From Pseudomonas fluorescens (GTDB lineage: Bacteria > Pseudomonadota > Gammaproteobacteria > Pseudomonadales > Pseudomonadaceae): a stretch of 64,000 nt of DNA. A model generated the notes under the pieces. It saw only the letters and a program-made list of their open reading frames with translations. It did not search any database and had not been told where the DNA came from. Position numbers and translations under genes: made by a program. Of the stretch, positions 60,938 to 64,000 are shown in pieces. The stretch is from positions 17,335 to 81,334 of the forward strand of contig NZ_LACC01000027.1 of NCBI RefSeq assembly GCF_000967965.1. Direction: 5' to 3'. Within the stretch, counting starts at the first letter, position 1; every line of letters begins with the position of its first letter.

Positions 60938-61744
60938 TCAGGAGATCAATGGCAGCCCATAGAACGCCCGCGCACAGGCGGTCGTGTGCGCCGCCAGATC
61001 TTCCTGGCTTTCCCCGCGATGCAGTGCCACTTCGCGCAGTACTTCGGTCAGGTATGCCGGCTCGTTTCGCCCGTTTTTCGGTTTGGGGCGCAGGCTGCGC
61101 GGCAGCAAATACGGTGCATCGCTTTCGAGCATCAGGCGCCCGCGCTTGATCTCCTTGACCAGTGGATGCAAATGCGTGCCCCGGCGCTCGTCGCAGATCC
61201 AGCCGGTAATGCCAATGTGCAGGTCGAGGTCGAGGTAGCTGAACAGTGCCTTCTGCTCCCCGGTGAAGCAGTGCACTACGGCGGCCGGCAGTCGGTCGCG
61301 GAAGTCGCGCAGGATTTCCAGCAATCGCTGGCTGGCGTCGCGTTCGTGCAGAAACACCGGCAACTGCAATTCGACGGCCATGGCCAGATGTTCTTCGAGG
61401 ACTTTCTCCTGCTGCGGACGCGGCGAGAAATCACGGTTGAAATCCAGCCCGCATTCACCCACGGCCACCACATTCGGCTCCATGAGCAAGCTGCGCAAAC
61501 GTCGGGCGCTGTCGGCGTTCCAGTCGCTGGCGCAATGAGGGTGAATACCGGCGGTGGCGAACAGGCGCTGGGCGCTTTCGTCCAGTTGCTGGCACAGCTC
61601 AAGGGCCTGTTCACTGCCCTCGACACTGGTGCCGGTCAGCACCAGTTGGCACACGCCGGCCGCGTAGGCGCGGTCGAGTACGGCCCGGTGTTTGTCGGCA
61701 AAACTGGCGTTGGTCAGGTTGACGCCGATATCGATGAGTTGCAT
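60938..61744 (-). CDS. TatD-family metal-dependent hydrolase
   Basis: 268 residues from the ATG at 61744. Metal ligands: DIGVNLT (in place of HxH), GIHPH, GECGLDF, FLHERDA, HCFTG and ESDAPYL. TatD proteins are 3'-5' DNA exonucleases/DNases linked to DNA repair. The first His-x-His motif, usually DTHCH, reads DIGVN here, as in the E. coli TatD itself. Frames upstream are not used. Confidence 0.92.
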   Translation of the reverse strand: MQLIDIGVNLTNASFADKHRAVLDRAYAAGVCQLVLTGTSVEGSEQALELCQQLDESAQRLFATAGIHPHCASDWNADSARRLRSLLMEPNVVAVGECGLDFNRDFSPRPQQEKVLEEHLAMAVELQLPVFLHERDASQRLLEILRDFRDRLPAAVVHCFTGEQKALFSYLDLDLHIGITGWICDERRGTHLHPLVKEIKRGRLMLESDAPYLLPRSLRPKPKNGRNEPAYLTEVLREVALHRGESQEDLAAHTTACARAFYGLPLIS

Positions 61745-61981
61745 GGTGCTACCTCGGCCCAAAGGCCGGAAAGCATATCAGAGCCGTGGATTTATAAGAA
61801 AAGCCAAGAACTACAACGGGTTAACGCTGTCTCTTGAGCCGCGGACCAGGCTGGGTTGGTAGTTTTGCCATCATTGTGCCAGTCTTTCGCACTTTGCCAG
61901 CGCCTTGGGCGCTCTGTTTTTGTCGCCGCGCTTGATGGTTTTCGTCATTGAAGCGGGCCTCATATTCTTTCCGGAGAGTGG

Positions 61982-63403
61982 ATGATTCGTCCCTCGGTTT
62001 TGCTACTGCTGTGTTGTTCGCTGCTACTGCCGATGTCGGCGGTCGCGCGTCTGCCCGGGCCGCTGCAAGCCGTACCGGCCAGCAAGGTGCGCGACCTTGC
62101 GGAAATTCGCAGCAGTCGTGTGCTGCGGGTGTTGGTCAACCAGAGCCGCAACAGTTCCGGCGAAGTCCAGGGGCAGGCGATCGGGGTCGAATACCATCGC
62201 CTGAGAGCGTTCGAGCAGTATCTCAACGGCCACGCCCGTGACGGTCAGGAAATCACCCTCAAGATCATTCCCAAGGCCAAGGATCAACTGCTCGGCGCAT
62301 TGCAGCGCGGGGAGGGCGATCTGGTGGCGCCAGGCGAGTTGCTCGATCTGCAACCGGGCTTCGCCGTCAGCACCAGTGAGCCGATTGCCAGCAACATCCC
62401 GTTGGTCCTGGTGGGCATCAAAGGCGAACGCCGCTACACCAAGCTTGAACAGCTTTCCGGCAAGACCCTGGCGTTACCCGCCGGCAGCGCTGCCGGGGAT
62501 GCCGTCAGCCAGATCAATCAAAAGCTCGCCCTGCACAAACTGCCACCGGTCACAATCGAATGGGTCGATCCGACCCTTGCCGTCGAGGATGTGCTGGAGA
62601 TGGTGCAGGGCGGGATCTTCCATCTGACCATCGTCGAGCAGCCGATCGCCGAACGCTGGGGCAAGATCCTGCCCAAACTGCGTTTCGACAAGCAGGTACT
62701 TGTCAGCGAGCCGGGAGAAGAGTTCTGGTTCGTGCGCCGTGATGCCTCGATGCTGCGGGCCAGCATTGATCGCTTCCTCACCGTCTACAAAAAACCATCG
62801 GATCAGGACGCCGCGTTCCTGCGGATCTATCGTCGTCTCTATCAAGTGCACTATCCGCTGGCCAAGGCGGACCGGCAGCGCCTGGAAAAGCTTCGCCCGG
62901 TGCTGCAGAAGCACGCCGATGCCCAAGGCATGGATTGGTTGAACCTGGCGGCGCTGGCCTTCAAGGAGTCAGCCCTGCAACCCGCCGCTCGCAGTGGCGG
63001 TGGCCCGACCGGTCTGATGCAGATCACGCCTTCTGCGGCGCAGCGGGTGGGGGTCAACAATATCCAGGACCTTGATGGCAATGTGCAGGCCGGGGCCAAG
63101 TACCTGGCGATGATCCGGCGCAAATTTTTTGCCAGCCCCAAGCTCAACGAGCGCGAACGCATGGCCTTCGTGCTGGCGGCCTACAACATCGGGCCGGAGC
63201 GGGTCCAGGGCATGCGCGCCGAAGCCCGGCGGCGAGGCTTGAATCCCAACCAGTGGTTCTTCCAGGTCGAACGCGTGGCCATGGAGCAAGTGGGTATGGG
63301 GCCTGTCAGCTATGTTAATAGCGTGAACAAGTATTACTTGGCGTTCGACCGGGAGCGCGAGTCGTTGGAGCCCCAGGAGCAAAAAGTTGCCTCACGAAAA
63401 TGA
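61982..63403 (+). CDS. MltF-like membrane-bound lytic transglycosylase
   Basis: 473 residues. A signal peptide (MIRPSVLLLLCCSLLLPMSAVA) is followed by a solute-binding-type domain (about 40-270), then a family 1 lytic transglycosylase domain: catalytic Glu in LAALAFKESALQPAARS, GLMQITPSAAQRVG and VLAAYNIGPERVQ. This is the MltF layout; it cleaves the glycan of peptidoglycan in the periplasm. GGAGAGTGG precedes the ATG. The substrate-binding part may sense peptides. Confidence 0.9.
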   Translation: MIRPSVLLLLCCSLLLPMSAVARLPGPLQAVPASKVRDLAEIRSSRVLRVLVNQSRNSSGEVQGQAIGVEYHRLRAFEQYLNGHARDGQEITLKIIPKAKDQLLGALQRGEGDLVAPGELLDLQPGFAVSTSEPIASNIPLVLVGIKGERRYTKLEQLSGKTLALPAGSAAGDAVSQINQKLALHKLPPVTIEWVDPTLAVEDVLEMVQGGIFHLTIVEQPIAERWGKILPKLRFDKQVLVSEPGEEFWFVRRDASMLRASIDRFLTVYKKPSDQDAAFLRIYRRLYQVHYPLAKADRQRLEKLRPVLQKHADAQGMDWLNLAALAFKESALQPAARSGGGPTGLMQITPSAAQRVGVNNIQDLDGNVQAGAKYLAMIRRKFFASPKLNERERMAFVLAAYNIGPERVQGMRAEARRRGLNPNQWFFQVERVAMEQVGMGPVSYVNSVNKYYLAFDRERESLEPQEQKVASRK

Positions 63404-63506
63404 TCAACTAATCTGATTGTTATGGCGGGGTTTTTGCGCTTTTAACATGTGAATTACTGATTAATATAGCGGCCAACCAACACACACTTACAAGGAATGA
63501 ATCAGC

Positions 63507-63941
63507 ATGAGCACTCTGATCAACAAGGTACTGTCTACCCGCGCTGGCTACGGCCTGACGGTTCTGCGCATCGTGGTCGGCATTATTTCCGCCGCTCACG
63601 GCTCGCAGAAACTCTTCGGGGCATTCGGTGGCTATGGTCTGGCTGGAACCGCGCAGTACATGGAAAGCCTCGGACTGACGCCGGGTTACCTGATGGCGAC
63701 ACTGGCGGGCGGCATCGAATTCTTCGCCGGCCTGGCCCTGATCATCGGCTTGCTGGTTCGCCCGGCCGCGCTTGGCCTGGCCTTCCTGTTGCTGGTGGCG
63801 ATTTTCTCGGTGCACATCAGCAACGGACTGTTCATGGCCAACAACGGTTATGAATTCGCCCTGGCCTTGCTCGGTGGCAGTATCGCGGTATTGATCGAAG
63901 GTGCGGGCAAACTCTCAGCGGACCGCGCCATCGCCGGTTGA
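63507..63941 (+). CDS. DoxX-family membrane protein
   Basis: 144 residues with four helices. GYGLTVLRIVVGIISAAHGSQKLFGAFGGYGLAGTAQYMESLGL is the DoxX N-terminal signature and GGIEFFAGLALIIGLLVRPAALGLAFLLLVAIFSVH follows. The function of bacterial DoxX proteins is mostly unknown; some act in oxidative stress. AAGGAA precedes the ATG. Confidence 0.9.
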   Translation: MSTLINKVLSTRAGYGLTVLRIVVGIISAAHGSQKLFGAFGGYGLAGTAQYMESLGLTPGYLMATLAGGIEFFAGLALIIGLLVRPAALGLAFLLLVAIFSVHISNGLFMANNGYEFALALLGGSIAVLIEGAGKLSADRAIAG

Positions 63942-63960
63942 CCGCTCTGGTTCAACGAAA

Positions 63961-63986
63961 AGGCCCGCATTGTGCGGGCCTTTTTT
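63961..63986 (+). terminator. Intrinsic terminator after the DoxX gene
   Basis: AGGCCCGCA/TGCGGGCCT followed by TTTTTT. Confidence 0.93.
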
Positions 63987-64000
63987 GTTGGTGCGCCAGG

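Overview
The window is chromosomal DNA of a fluorescent-group Pseudomonas (not P. aeruginosa). The backbone follows the gene order known from P. aeruginosa: a diguanylate cyclase gene, yciK, mupP, ubiG, an MTA-deaminase gene, mtnA, gyrA, serC, pheA, hisC, a fused tyrA-aroA, cmk, rpsA, ihfB, an O-antigen locus, wbpM and a comEA-like gene. Many paired REP-type palindromes in the intergenic gaps also fit the P. fluorescens/P. putida side of the genus. Codon use is GC-rich except in the O-antigen block (about 24.9-37 kb), which is visibly AT-richer.

Layout. 1-6 kb: a DsbA/FrnE-like thiol oxidoreductase overlapping an ABC exporter half-transporter, a membrane PAS-GGDEF-EAL protein, and a TenA/PqqC-like protein. 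6-11 kb, minus strand: a diguanylate cyclase, then yciK, mupP (peptidoglycan recycling) and ubiG (ubiquinone), then the MTA/SAH deaminase gene, which is divergent from mtnA (methionine salvage). 12.7-23.6 kb, plus strand: gyrA, then serC-pheA-hisC-tyrA/aroA-cmk as a tightly packed aromatic amino acid/serine supraoperon, then rpsA with its own structured leader. 23.8-24.8 kb: a small lipoprotein, ihfB and lapA. 24.9-40.9 kb: the O-antigen locus wzz-wzx-wzy-GT-wbjB-wbjC-wbjD-wbjE-wbjF-wbpL-wbpM. It is close in content and order to the P. aeruginosa serotype O11 type. It should make a repeat unit with L-FucNAc (WbjBCD) and an initiating D-FucNAc or D-QuiNAc (WbpM + WbjF + WbpL), flipped by Wzx, polymerised by Wzy and length-controlled by Wzz. 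A second, convergent wzz lies on the far side.

41.1-42.05 kb: one IS5-family insertion sequence with a frameshifted transposase, ending in a CTAG duplication. 42.2-44.9 kb: an SDR, a second FabF-type ketosynthase and a convergent TetR regulator. 45-46.7 kb: a DUF2897 peptide and an ethanolamine-type permease. 47.1-55.3 kb: the complete high-affinity potassium system kdpFABCDE. It is preceded by a sequence closely resembling the E. coli KdpE operator and is interrupted by two different REP-type insertions. 55.3-64 kb: ordinary housekeeping and accessory genes (patatin-like phospholipase, small lipoprotein, CHAD protein, thioesterase, DUF962 protein, chemoreceptor, TatD nuclease, MltF-like lytic transglycosylase, DoxX).

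I see no CRISPR array, tRNA, rRNA, prophage or obvious new defence system. The least explained parts are a 414-base gap inside the O-antigen operon that carries a minus-strand intrinsic terminator, the gap before wzx, and the SDR-FabF2-TetR group.
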